64,000 bases of DNA from assembly GCA_022821985.1 (NCBI GenBank), contig JAJECP010000035.1, positions 1 to 64,000 of the forward strand, given 5' to 3'. Positions 1-8,182 of this stretch are shown here, piece after piece (the stretch's first letter is position 1; every line of letters starts with the position of its first letter). Below the pieces are notes generated by a model. It saw only the letters and a program-made list of their open reading frames with translations. It was not told the origin of the DNA and searched no databases. Source of the DNA: Acidimicrobiia bacterium. Its GTDB lineage: Bacteria; Actinomycetota; Acidimicrobiia; Acidimicrobiales; Poriferisodalaceae. The translations under genes were made by a program, and so were the position numbers.

Positions 1-288
1 GACCCGCACCGCCGCCGCGAACGTCCGTATCCGGGGGGGGGGGGGGGGGCACTGGTAGCGAATCCTCGCCCCCCCCCGGGGCCCCCCCCTGCGCCCCGCG
101 CGGTGGCCGGCTGGGCAGGGCCCCAGGGCTGCGGGCGGCGACCCGGGGCGCCGCCCGCAGCCGAGCGGCCCCGCCCAGCCGGCCCACGCGCCGCGGGCAG
201 GGGGGGGCACCGCGGGGGGGCGTGGAATCGCTACCCGTGCCCCCCCCCCCCCCCCCGGATACGGACGTTCGCGGCGGCGGTGCGGGTC
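1..288. repeat. Fold-back palindrome with G17/C17 tracts at the window start
   Basis: Bases 1-50 and 239-288 are perfect reverse complements, each containing a 17-base homopolymer (G at 33-49, C at 240-256). The complementarity continues inward with mismatches and length differences (for example 51-65 against 224-238, and 131-140 against 149-158), so the whole segment folds on a centre near 144/145. No gene is supported here; the open frames across it are low-complexity Gly/Pro/Arg. It may be a fold-back artefact at a contig end, or a real hairpin-forming end. Confidence 0.85.
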
Positions 289-348
289 ATGAGCGGGGCA
301 ACGTAACCCCCGACAGCATCGCTGTCAACAACCCAGTCTTTCCTGGGC

Positions 349-1491
349 ATGGCAGCCGCTGTGCCCGCGACCGCACAGCCGCCGATGCCTGACGGGGCCG
401 AGACGTCGGCGGCCACCGTGGGGGCGGCGGTGCCGCCACGGACGCGTCGAAGGCTGCCGCGCGCGGCCAAGCGCGCCCTTGTCGCGCTCGCCGGTCTGGT
501 CTTAATGGCGGCCAGCGTGGCGGGGTTCTGGGCCACCGCCGCGGCGTTCGACGAGCGCATCACTGTGACGGTCGCGGCCCGCGACCTTCCCCGCGGCCAT
601 GTGCTGGCCGTGGCGGATCTGGCGTCGGCGGAGGTGCTGCTGGGCGACGTTCCCCATGTCGTGTGGACCCCCGGCACGGCCGAGGCGCTGGCGGGTTTGG
701 CCCTCGAGCACGCACTTCCTGCCGGTTCTTTGGTGGTGGCCGATGTGCTGGTGGAGCCGTCGGTCGGCGCGTTCGGGGATGCGCTCGAGGTGGTGGTGCC
801 GCTCGATGTCAGCTTGGCGCCGTCCGGCGTGAGCGAGGGCGAGGCGGTGCTGCTGGTCGATCCCGGGGTGGCGCCGTCGCAGGGGCGGGCGGGGCGGCCT
901 CGTTCGGTGATCCGCGCGCTCGAGCTGGCGGCTTTCGACGGCGCCGCTATGCGGCTGTTCGTGCCGCCTGGGGAGTGGGTGTGGTGGCGGGCGCTGCCCG
1001 GCGAGCTGGGCGCGCCGCCGATGGTGCTGCCGGTGCCGCTCGGTGGCGACGCCGCCGCGCTGGCTGCCGACCTGGACGAGCTGTGGGCGGCCTCCTACGC
1101 GCAGGAAGCCGCAGCGTTGCAGCCGTTCGGCGAGGGATGGCGCGACCAAGCAGCGCCGGGCCAGCTCGAGGTGCTGATCCCGCTCGATCTGAGCCTGGCG
1201 CCGTCAGGCATAGCGGCGGGCGATCTGGCTCTGCTGGTCGATCCCGGCGCGCCCCGAGGCAGCGTCGGCGGCGGGCGGCCTCGTTCGGTGCTGCGCTCGG
1301 TGCGGCTGGAGCACTACGAGGACGGCGTGCTGGGCGTGTGGGCCGAGCCGACCGAATGGGTGTGGTGGAGATCGCTGCCCGAACGGCTCGGCGCGGCCCC
1401 GATGGTGCTGCGCGTGCCCGAGGGTACCGACACCGAGGCCACAGCCCGCCGTCTCGACCAGGAATGGCAGCAGACATGGGAGCAACGCTGA
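349..1491 (+). CDS. CpaB/RcpC-like SAF-domain pilus assembly protein with a duplicated module
   Basis: This 380-residue protein has an Arg-rich cytoplasmic N-terminus, one membrane segment (about residues 42-66), and an exported SAF-type domain (about 70-138), the layout of CpaB/RcpC proteins that act at the outer side of tad pilus machines. The rest is a tandem duplication: about residues 146-235 and 273-360 share the motifs PLDVSLAPSG / PLDLSLAPSG, GRPRSV and EWVWWR. It is the first gene of the tad operon, and its stop overlaps the next ATG (TGATG). The ATG at 349 lacks an obvious Shine-Dalgarno site; GTG 361 is an alternative. The family call rests on the SAF segment plus context; the duplicated module is not recognised. 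Confidence 0.7.
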   Translation: MAAAVPATAQPPMPDGAETSAATVGAAVPPRTRRRLPRAAKRALVALAGLVLMAASVAGFWATAAAFDERITVTVAARDLPRGHVLAVADLASAEVLLGDVPHVVWTPGTAEALAGLALEHALPAGSLVVADVLVEPSVGAFGDALEVVVPLDVSLAPSGVSEGEAVLLVDPGVAPSQGRAGRPRSVIRALELAAFDGAAMRLFVPPGEWVWWRALPGELGAPPMVLPVPLGGDAAALAADLDELWAASYAQEAAALQPFGEGWRDQAAPGQLEVLIPLDLSLAPSGIAAGDLALLVDPGAPRGSVGGGRPRSVLRSVRLEHYEDGVLGVWAEPTEWVWWRSLPERLGAAPMVLRVPEGTDTEATARRLDQEWQQTWEQR

Positions 1492-2255
1492 TGCTGGCGG
1501 TTCGCGACGCAGCCGATGCCGGCCTGAGGGCGCCCGGGCTCGATGCCGGCGCGGTGGCGACCGCTGTCGCCCGGTCATGGGCGCGCACTGGTCGGGACGT
1601 GCTGTTGGTGGACGCCGATGCTCACGGCACGGGCCTCAGCGGCCGGATCGGCACCGCGACCCGCTTGGCGCTGGATCCCGCCCGGCGAGGGCTGCCCACC
1701 CTGATCGCCTCGCGGACATCGCTCAGCGCTGAGAGCGCGGCTGCGCACTGCTGGCTGCTGCCGACCAGCGGCAGCGGGTCGGTGCAGCTGCTGGGCGCGC
1801 CGGCCCATCCCGACGGGGCCCGTCAGGCCGCCTCGTGGCTGGCGGACCGCGCCGGGGAGCTGGCCGCGCTGGCGGGGAGCTGGGCAGTCGTCGTGTCGAT
1901 GCCCGGCGCGGCCGCCGCTGCGTATGAGCCGCTTATCGGGGCGGCGTCCCAGCGTCTGATTCTGGCTGTGGCGCCGGGCACGGCGTCTCCGGGCGGGTAT
2001 CGCGCCGTGCTGGCCGCGTTCGGGCCCCGGTTCGCACCCGACCCACGGGCGACGCTGTCGATTGCTCCGGCGTGCGTGTCTGGCTCGCGCTGCACTGCAG
2101 GGGTCTCGCCGGTTGCGGACGCGAGCGCGCCGCTCATCGGGGGCGTCGGCCGGACGCGTCCGGCGGCGCTGCTGGGAGCGCGCCCGATGCGCCGTGACCG
2201 TGTGCTGCTGGCGGCAATCGACGGTGTCGCTTCGTGTCTGGGAGCGGGCTTGTGA
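1491..2255 (+). CDS. CpaE/TadZ-like ParA-fold protein with degenerate P-loop
   Basis: The 254-residue product has a ParA/MinD-like core. The segment GRDVLLVDADAHGTGL matches the strand that follows the P-loop helix in ParA proteins. Where a KGGxGKT Walker A would be expected the sequence reads APGLDAGAVATAVA, with no lysine, so ATP hydrolysis is doubtful. Its place between a CpaB-like gene and TadA matches CpaE/TadZ, which places the secretion machine in the cell. It starts at ATG 1491, overlapping the upstream stop; an in-frame ATG at 1476 is possible. Sequence similarity alone is weak, so the name depends on context. Confidence 0.6.
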   Translation: MLAVRDAADAGLRAPGLDAGAVATAVARSWARTGRDVLLVDADAHGTGLSGRIGTATRLALDPARRGLPTLIASRTSLSAESAAAHCWLLPTSGSGSVQLLGAPAHPDGARQAASWLADRAGELAALAGSWAVVVSMPGAAAAAYEPLIGAASQRLILAVAPGTASPGGYRAVLAAFGPRFAPDPRATLSIAPACVSGSRCTAGVSPVADASAPLIGGVGRTRPAALLGARPMRRDRVLLAAIDGVASCLGAGL

Positions 2256-3535
2256 GCCTGGCAGCGTCGATCTGGAGCGAGGTGCTCGCCGAGGTGCAGA
2301 GCTACCGGCTCGACGCGACCGAGCCGTTGCCTGCGGTCGCCGACGCGTGCCGCCAGATCGCGGCGGGCATCGCCCAAGTCCGCGAGGCACAGGCGCTGGA
2401 CGCCCGCGGCGAATCGCTGAGCGATGACGATGCATCGTGGCTCGAACGTCAGCTCGCCGGGCTGCTGGGCACCGGCCCGCTCGAAGGGTTCCTGCGCCGC
2501 GGCGACGTGGAGAACATCTGGCTGTTCGGACCGCGCTTGGGACTGCTGGGCCTGTCGGGAGGCCGCCAGGAACGCATCATCGACCCGCCGTTCGCGGACG
2601 CGGAGGAGATGGTCCGGTTCGTCGCGCACCTGGCGGTCACCCACGGGCAGACCGGGCGGCGCTTCGACGCGTCGGCGCCCCTGCTGGACCTGCGTCTGCG
2701 CACCGGCGAGCGGGTGTTCGCGGCGATGGAGGTGTGCGGCACCCCCTATCTCACCGTCCGCTGCCACCGCCATCGGCTGATCCGCCTCGACGATCTGGTT
2801 GCGGGCGGGTCGCTGAGCGCTGATGCCGCAGGGTTCCTCGCCGCGGCGGTGCGTCCGCCCGCTCCGGCCAATGTGCTCATCTGCGGTGCGTTGGGATCGG
2901 GCAAGACCACGCTGCTGCGGGCGCTGCTGGGCGAGATCGCGCCCAATGAGGTGGTCTGCACCCTCGAGCAGACCTTCGAGCTGTTTCTCGACGAGACGCA
3001 CCCGTACACGTTCGCTGCGGAGACCCGCGAGCCCAACAGCGACGGCGAGGGCGAGATCACGATGGAAGAACTCGCCCGGCGGTCGCTGCGCTCGGGCGCG
3101 GACCGGGTGATCGTCGGGGAGCTGCGCGGCCCCGAGGCGGCCACGTTCCTGTCCGCGTGCGGCACCGGCTCGGACGGGTCGATGGCCACCATTCACGCCT
3201 CGTCGCCCCGCCAGGCGCTCGCGCGGCTCGTTCGCTACTGCATGGGATCGGGCCTGGCGGGTGCGCAGTCGGCGCTGATCGCCGAAGCGGCCGACGTGGT
3301 CCACCTCGTGGTGCACATGGCCGCCGACCCTCATACGGGTTTCCGCGGCGTCCGCCAGATCACCGAGGTGCTCGGTGCACCCGAGGGCCGGTTCGAGACC
3401 CACGACATCTATGCGCGGCGAGTGCGCACCGGCCCGCTCGAGCCTGTCGGACGCCCGCGCAACGACGAGCTTGCCGAGCGCCTGTCCGAAGGCGGCATCG
3501 ACATCACGACATGGCCGAGCGAGGCAGACCTGTGA
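2252..3535 (+). CDS. tadA: TadA/CpaF-type secretion ATPase
   Basis: This is the cytoplasmic hexameric ATPase that powers tad pilus assembly. Walker A is GALGSGKTT (Lys about residue 218), a Walker B-like RVIVGELRGPE lies near residue 286, and the His-box region GSMATIHASSP follows. An N-terminal helical domain precedes the core, as in CpaF. The length (427 residues) fits the family. GTG 2252 overlaps the upstream stop in GTGA and is preferred over the in-frame GTG at 2234. It ends in TGTGA, shared with the start of tadB. The function is confident. Confidence 0.93.
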   Translation: MSLAASIWSEVLAEVQSYRLDATEPLPAVADACRQIAAGIAQVREAQALDARGESLSDDDASWLERQLAGLLGTGPLEGFLRRGDVENIWLFGPRLGLLGLSGGRQERIIDPPFADAEEMVRFVAHLAVTHGQTGRRFDASAPLLDLRLRTGERVFAAMEVCGTPYLTVRCHRHRLIRLDDLVAGGSLSADAAGFLAAAVRPPAPANVLICGALGSGKTTLLRALLGEIAPNEVVCTLEQTFELFLDETHPYTFAAETREPNSDGEGEITMEELARRSLRSGADRVIVGELRGPEAATFLSACGTGSDGSMATIHASSPRQALARLVRYCMGSGLAGAQSALIAEAADVVHLVVHMAADPHTGFRGVRQITEVLGAPEGRFETHDIYARRVRTGPLEPVGRPRNDELAERLSEGGIDITTWPSEADL

Positions 3536-4452
3536 CCGGCAGCGCCGCGGGCTTCGCCGCGCTGTTCGCCGCCGGCGCAGTGCTGGCCGCAGCGGCAGTG
3601 AGGCGCACGCCGCTGGGTGCTGGGGCCGCCGCAGACGCCGCCGGGCGCTGGCTGAGACCGCTGCCGTTGCGGTCTGCGCTGCGGACCGAGGCGCCGCCTC
3701 GGTCCGGCGCCGGGTTCGCACGGCTGTGGACCATTCAGGCTGTCGCCGCTGCGGGCGGTGTCGGCGGCGGCTGGTGGGCGACCGGGCTGTGGGGCATGGC
3801 AGTGCTCGCCGGCGGGCTGGGGATGCTGCTGCCGCCGTTCATTGCCGCACCAGCCCGGCGACGTCGCCAGACCGCCGAGGCGCTGGCATGGCAGACCTGG
3901 ACTCGGCAGCTCGCCGAACTGGCGCGCTCGGGCGCAGGGCTGGGGGACGCGCTGACGGCCAGCATCGAACACGCCCCGCCCCAGATCGCCGCCGCCGTGA
4001 GCCGCGTCGCCCGCACAGCCCGCATCGGGGGCCTGCGCGCTGCCACCGACGAACTGGCCGGGCTCGGGCGGGTGTGGGAGCCCGAAGTGGCCGCCGGGCT
4101 GGCGATCGCAGCGTCATCGGGCGGGCCGCTGGTCGGGCCGCTGAGCGACCTCGCCGCGCGCATCGGAGACATCGTCGCCTTGCACCGCGCTCGCACCGAG
4201 GCCGTCGTGCAGTTGTGGACGCAGACCATCGCGCTGCTGGCGCTGGCCGGCGGCGTCGTGACCTTGATGTACCGCAACAACCCCGCCTACTTCGAGCCCT
4301 ACCGCACCCCTACCGGCCAGGCAGTGCTGCTGCTCATCGCGTTCATGCTGCTGGGCGCCACCGCTTTCCTGGTCCGCCATTCGGTGGTCCGCTCCGAAAC
4401 GTCGGTGCTCGTCGCCCCCAAACGCGCCAAGCGCGCCCCTGACCCGCTGTGA
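3532..4452 (+). CDS. tadB: TadB-like type II secretion F-domain membrane protein
   Basis: This 306-residue inner-membrane platform protein has two N-terminal hydrophobic stretches (about residues 1-20 and 63-103), a cytoplasmic helical T2SSF domain with the region WTRQLAELARSGAGLGDAL, and two C-terminal membrane segments (LWTQTIALLALAGGVVTLM and VLLLIAFMLLGATAFLV). GTG 3532 overlaps the tadA stop and its own end overlaps tadC, so the genes are translationally coupled. It pairs with TadC to form the platform on which TadA acts. Confidence 0.85.
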   Translation: MTGSAAGFAALFAAGAVLAAAAVRRTPLGAGAAADAAGRWLRPLPLRSALRTEAPPRSGAGFARLWTIQAVAAAGGVGGGWWATGLWGMAVLAGGLGMLLPPFIAAPARRRRQTAEALAWQTWTRQLAELARSGAGLGDALTASIEHAPPQIAAAVSRVARTARIGGLRAATDELAGLGRVWEPEVAAGLAIAASSGGPLVGPLSDLAARIGDIVALHRARTEAVVQLWTQTIALLALAGGVVTLMYRNNPAYFEPYRTPTGQAVLLLIAFMLLGATAFLVRHSVVRSETSVLVAPKRAKRAPDPL

Positions 4453-5273
4453 ACACCGCCGTCGCTGCAGCGCTCAGCGGTGCGGGCTTCGCCTGCGGGA
4501 TCTCCCTCGTGATCACTGCGTTCGCCGCAACATCGGCCCGTCGGCCGCTGCGAGCCGCGGCTGCGAGCGTGACAGCGCTGATCCCTGAGCCGAAGCCGAG
4601 CCGGGCAGCCGACCTGCTGCTCGCCGGAGTGACCCCCCGGGCGTACCTCGCCCAGCGCACCGCCGGCGTAGCCGCAGGGCTGGCTGTGGGTGCTGTTGCA
4701 GCTGCATGGCGCACCGGCACAGCCACCGCGGCCGCCGCCACGGTCGTGCTGTGCACTCTGGCGGGATGGCTCATCCCATCCCAAGGAGTCCGCGACGGCG
4801 CCAAGCGCGCCCGCGCCGAGCTCGACCAAGTCGTCCGGCTGTGGATCGTGCTCGCCGCACAGCAAGTCGCCGCCGGCGCCGAGCCGGCCAACGCGATGCT
4901 GACCGCCGCCCAGGCCGGCCGGCGCCCGACATGGCGGCTGCTGCACCGCCACCTCGTCGGCGCCCACAACGAGCGCCGACCCGCCGCGGACGGCCTGAGC
5001 GAGCTCACCGAGCGCTACCGGCTGACCAGCCTCACCCAGGCCGTCGGCGCATTCGGGCTCGCAGCACGCCGCGGCACCCGCATGGCAGACGCCGTGCTCG
5101 CCGCTGCCGACAACCTGTGGCGCGACACGATGCAACGCGAACGCGAGGCCGCCGAGCGCCGCGACCAGATCATCGTCCTGCCCGCCACCGCGGTCGCGCT
5201 GGCGCTCGCAGCCATCCTCATCTACCCGCCGTTCGTGTCGCTCACCGGCGGCATCATCACCCGCACTCCCTGA
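4449..5273 (+). CDS. tadC: TadC-like type II secretion F-domain membrane protein
   Basis: This 274-residue product is the second platform protein. Membrane segments lie near residues 5-20, 62-80, 88-105 and 250-268, with a T2SSF cytoplasmic region between them (QVVRLWIVLAAQQVAAGAEP through LTQAVGAFGLAARRGTRMAD). GTG 4449 overlaps the tadB stop. Order and spacing (tadA-tadB-tadC) are those of actinobacterial tad operons. The TadB/TadC naming follows order rather than a decisive residue. Confidence 0.85.
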   Translation: MNTAVAAALSGAGFACGISLVITAFAATSARRPLRAAAASVTALIPEPKPSRAADLLLAGVTPRAYLAQRTAGVAAGLAVGAVAAAWRTGTATAAAATVVLCTLAGWLIPSQGVRDGAKRARAELDQVVRLWIVLAAQQVAAGAEPANAMLTAAQAGRRPTWRLLHRHLVGAHNERRPAADGLSELTERYRLTSLTQAVGAFGLAARRGTRMADAVLAAADNLWRDTMQREREAAERRDQIIVLPATAVALALAAILIYPPFVSLTGGIITRTP

Positions 5274-5276
5274 GCG

Positions 5277-5864
5277 ATGGCCCAGATCGCCGACGCTCCC
5301 ACTGCGCACCACGCCCGATGCCCGCGTGGGTCCCGGGCCGCTCCGAGCCGTGATGCGGCAGGGCTCGCGACGCTGGAATGGCTGCTCGTCATCGCGGCGA
5401 CAGGCGGATTCGCCGCAGTCATGGCCGTCGCACTCCAAAGCGTCATCGACGACGCCAGCACCACCGGCAGCGACACCGACTCCCGGCTCATCGATGCCGG
5501 TATCGCCGCTGCTCGCGCCTCCGACGAGGCAGTCAGGGCGCTGATCGCGTCGGAGGCCTCACCGGGCGACCCGCAACGCACGGCGGCTGCCCAAGCAGCG
5601 CTAGCCGCGCTGGCCCAGCAGTGCGAATCGATCAAGACCGCCTACCCCGACGTCGTCGAGTCGGCCGACTGGACCTGGCAGACAGTCCCCATCCAGACAC
5701 CCGCGCCTGCACCTGCCGCCGTGCCCGGCACCGAGCCGCCGACCACTGCCGGCGATTCGCATACCCCGCAGAGTCCTGTCACCACGGCGCCGCCGGACAC
5801 AGCCGACGCGCCGGCGCTCGCCGACGGCCGCTGGGTGTGCCAGATCCGCCATCGCGCGCCATGA
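5277..5864 (+). CDS. Long Flp-like (type IVc) pilin, paralogue A
   Basis: The 195-residue product has a basic leader of about 28 residues, then GLATLEWLLVIAATGGFAAV, which resembles the Flp prepilin motif (cleavage after Gly, Glu at mature position 5, then a hydrophobic helix). Tyr6 of typical Flp is Trp here. The body is far longer than a usual Flp pilin; the C-terminal part is Pro/Thr-rich and ends with WVCQIRH. A segment near residue 120 (QQCESIKTAYPDV) resembles the RCERLEILYSDT region of paralogue B at 8183. It follows tadC by three bases, so it is in the tad operon. It may be the main or a minor pilin. Confidence 0.7.
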   Translation: MAQIADAPTAHHARCPRGSRAAPSRDAAGLATLEWLLVIAATGGFAAVMAVALQSVIDDASTTGSDTDSRLIDAGIAAARASDEAVRALIASEASPGDPQRTAAAQAALAALAQQCESIKTAYPDVVESADWTWQTVPIQTPAPAPAAVPGTEPPTTAGDSHTPQSPVTTAPPDTADAPALADGRWVCQIRHRAP

Positions 5865-5871
5865 CAGCGGC

Positions 5872-6462
5872 TCAGCACTCCGCCAGACCCGCAGGCACCG
5901 ACGGCACGCCGCCATCGGTGACGCCGGACGACTCTGAGACTGTCAAGGGCGCCAGCACGGCGGGGCCTGCCGCAGAGGCATGGACCCGGTCCAGCCGGCC
6001 CGGCCACAGAGCGCTGAACGGCCCGAACACGTCGCCCGACACGGCGACTCGAACCCAGCCCGGCTCGCCCGGACCCGGCCGCAAGCCAGCATCAGCACCG
6101 CTGTGGCACCAGTCGCTGAGCACCCTCACCGCACCCGGCGTCCACCAGCGCCACCCTCCCGCACCGCCCGATGCGGCTCGCGCGACCGTGTCGTGCGCAG
6201 CCGCCGACATCGCAGCCGCACGCGGATGCGGACCGGCGCCGATGTGCGGGCTGCCGTCATCGGCGTATGCAAGACCTGCGTCGCCGACCGTCTCCCAGAC
6301 AGCGCGCAGAGCTTCCGAAGCCGCGGCGTCAGCCTGCGCCCGCGCCCCGGCGACCAAGAACGCCTGGGCCGCGAGAATCAGCAGCAGCACCACCATCGCG
6401 GGCCACAGGATCAGCAGCGGCAGCACCTCGCCGCGCTCGTCGGGCCGACCGCGAGGGCACAT
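5872..6462 (-). CDS. TadE-like pseudopilin on the opposite strand
   Basis: Read on the minus strand, the 196-residue product starts MCPRGRPDERGEVLPLL, continues into a membrane helix (ILWPAMVVLLLILAAQAFLV) and then an Ala-rich helix (ARAQADAAASEALRAVW), the layout of TadE/TadG pseudopilins. The competing plus-strand frame is Arg/Pro-rich and implausible. The gene converges with pilin A (stops seven bases apart). Its ATG (6460-6462) lies only three bases from the divergent GTG at 6466, so the 5' regulatory signals of the two genes must overlap. An inverted gene inside a tad operon is unusual. Confidence 0.65.
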   Translation of the reverse strand: MCPRGRPDERGEVLPLLILWPAMVVLLLILAAQAFLVAGARAQADAAASEALRAVWETVGDAGLAYADDGSPHIGAGPHPRAAAMSAAAHDTVARAASGGAGGWRWWTPGAVRVLSDWCHSGADAGLRPGPGEPGWVRVAVSGDVFGPFSALWPGRLDRVHASAAGPAVLAPLTVSESSGVTDGGVPSVPAGLAEC

Positions 6463-6465
6463 CCG

Positions 6466-7218
6466 GTGAAAGCGCGGACCCCTCAGCCAGTGCGGCAGCG
6501 GCGGCGCCGTGACGAGGCCGGGGGCGCGGTGACCCTGCTGGTCATGCTCATGGTGCCCGTCTGCGTGCTCGCAGCCGTCGTCTCCGCCGCCATGCCGCGA
6601 CGGCTCGCAGCCCACGCCGCGGCCGACGCCGCCGCGGACAGCCTTGCATCGGTTGCCGTCGCGTGGCGCGACGCCCAAGCTCGCGACCACGGCGCCCTCG
6701 ACTGGTTCTTCGACGACTGCACCGCCACTGGCGACCGCGCCCCGACCGACGAGCCCGCGGCCCTCGAACCCGAACTGCGGCGAGGCTGCGAAACGCTCAC
6801 CGAGTCGCTGCTCGAAGGCCTGACCGCACGCGGCTTCGACGCCGGCACCGTCGTCGGCTTCTACAGCAGCGCCTACACGACATCGGCACACCCCACGATG
6901 ACCCCCGACGGCAACCACTCGGCCAGTCTGCCCTGCCACACAGGAGGCCGAGCAATCGTCGCCGACGCCGTCCATCTCGGGCTCGCTGCCGACTGGGCCA
7001 CCGCCGACTGGGCCGCATCGCAGACATGGCCCCAAGGGCTCAGGATCACAGCAGAATCCGTCGGCACCATCGCACTCCCCGCAGCCAGCGGCACGATCAC
7101 AGCCCCTGCCTGCGGCGGCCTGCTCGACCTCGCGCCGCTCGACGCCCGCCCCGCAAGCGAAAACGAAGCGAGACAGTTCGCCGAGTCGCTCCCCACACGC
7201 ACGGCGTTCGGCAACTGA
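6466..7218 (+). CDS. TadE/TadG-like pilus-locus protein
   Basis: The 250-residue product has a short basic N-terminus (RQRRRRDEAGGAV), one membrane helix (TLLVMLMVPVCVLAAVV), and an Ala/Asp-rich helix (AAHAAADAAADSLASVAVAW), followed by an exported domain with at least four Cys (DDCTATGD, RGCETL, LPCHTGG, APACGGL). This fits a Tad pseudopilin or TadG-like protein. GTG 6466 has a GAGGG about eight bases upstream. The gene starts back to back with the minus-strand TadE-like gene and is followed eight bases later by another TadE-like gene. Confidence 0.65.
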   Translation: MKARTPQPVRQRRRRDEAGGAVTLLVMLMVPVCVLAAVVSAAMPRRLAAHAAADAAADSLASVAVAWRDAQARDHGALDWFFDDCTATGDRAPTDEPAALEPELRRGCETLTESLLEGLTARGFDAGTVVGFYSSAYTTSAHPTMTPDGNHSASLPCHTGGRAIVADAVHLGLAADWATADWAASQTWPQGLRITAESVGTIALPAASGTITAPACGGLLDLAPLDARPASENEARQFAESLPTRTAFGN

Positions 7219-7226
7219 GCACCCCG

Positions 7227-7892
7227 ATGCGCTCCACGACACCGGCCCGACCTCGGCGACGGCGCCCACAGCACAACACCGGGCTCGGCCCGGTGCGACA
7301 GACCCGAAGGGGCCGCGGCGATCGCGGCTCGACATCGTCGCTGGAGCTCATGGCGCTCACACCGATGCTCGCGCTCGGCGTGCTGTTCATCCTGTGGGCG
7401 GGCCGAAGCGCCCGCGCCGAGCTCGTCACCAGCCTCGCAGCACAAGAAGCAGCCGTAGCCGCCGCGCTCTGCTGCAACGACAACCCGGCGAACAGACCCC
7501 CCGACGGCGAGCCAGACCCGCACACCGGCATCGAACTGCGCCGCGAGCTCATGGCCGAAGCAGTGCTCGGCGCCCGTCCCGGCCTCGACTACCTCTGCCT
7601 CGACGGTCCCCGGCCCGCCGCCGGGCGCACCGGATTCGTCACAGCCACCGCCGCCGACCTGACCGCCGGACGGCCCACCGCCAGCGCAGCCCAGCGAGCG
7701 CTGGTCGTCACCACCCATGTGACCTGCCAAACCGACGGCGCCACAGCCCCAGTCCGCGGACTGTTCGGCACCCGCACGCTGCACGGACACGGCGCCCACG
7801 TGACCGTGCTCACCCGCCCACCGATCCCAGACAACAACGCACCAGACGACCGGGGCGACAAGACGCTCGACGATGAAAGCGACGCGCCGTGA
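7227..7892 (+). CDS. TadE-like pseudopilin
   Basis: This 221-residue protein shows the clearest TadE signature of the locus: RGSTSSLELMALTPMLALG leading into a single membrane helix and then AGRSARAELVTSLAAQEAA. TadE proteins are processed by the prepilin peptidase and are needed for pilus assembly. The exported part holds Cys at ALCCND, YLCLDG and HVTCQT. Its stop overlaps the next GTG (GTGA at 7889). Confidence 0.75.
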   Translation: MRSTTPARPRRRRPQHNTGLGPVRQTRRGRGDRGSTSSLELMALTPMLALGVLFILWAGRSARAELVTSLAAQEAAVAAALCCNDNPANRPPDGEPDPHTGIELRRELMAEAVLGARPGLDYLCLDGPRPAAGRTGFVTATAADLTAGRPTASAAQRALVVTTHVTCQTDGATAPVRGLFGTRTLHGHGAHVTVLTRPPIPDNNAPDDRGDKTLDDESDAP

Positions 7893-8150
7893 ACGCGCCC
7901 ATCGGGGTCTGGGCCGCCGCCGGGGCGTGGTCGCTGCTCGCCGCGCACGCAACATGGACAGACCTGCGCAGCGCCATCATCAGCCGACGAGCCTGCTGGG
8001 CCGCCGGCATCACAGTTGCCGTGCTGCTCGCATGCACAGCCTTCGCGCTCGGCGAACCCGGCCGCTGCCTGCGCGCCCTCGCCGGCGCTCGCGCTGGGCA
8101 CCGCACTCGTCCTAGGCATACGCCTGGCCGCCGTCGGGCCGATCCCATGA
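7889..8150 (+). pseudogene. Truncated, frameshifted prepilin peptidase (TadV/CpaA-like) remnant
   Basis: GTG 7889 opens a product with a membrane segment and TDLRSAIISRR, which resembles the first aspartate motif of type IV prepilin peptidases (A24), then a second membrane segment (GITVAVLLACTAFALG). Near 8065-8090 this phase turns Arg-rich. A one-base shift restores a hydrophobic stretch (LALGTALVLGIRLAAVGPIP) that stops at TGA 8148-8150. The second catalytic motif (GxGD) is absent in any phase. This looks like a decayed or cut-off prepilin peptidase; a sequencing indel could explain the shift but not the missing second half. Confidence 0.55.
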
Positions 8151-8182
8151 CCCGCCCCCAACCCAACCAAAGGAACACTCCC

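Noticed and set aside
1-300. Small coding frames in the first 300 bases
   Set aside because: They arise from G/C homopolymers inside the palindrome and have no ribosome site.
663-1490. Long plus-strand frame overlapping the CpaB-like gene
   Set aside because: It is Arg/Gly/Ala-rich shadow coding; only the part from 1491 onward shows a protein-like pattern.
5980-6465. Plus-strand open frame upstream of the gene at 6466
   Set aside because: Arg/Pro-rich with no fold signal; the minus-strand TadE-like gene explains this DNA.
6463-7335. Minus-strand extension of the TadE-like gene
   Set aside because: Gly/Val-rich shadow of the plus-strand gene; ATG 6462 directly precedes the recognisable N-terminus.
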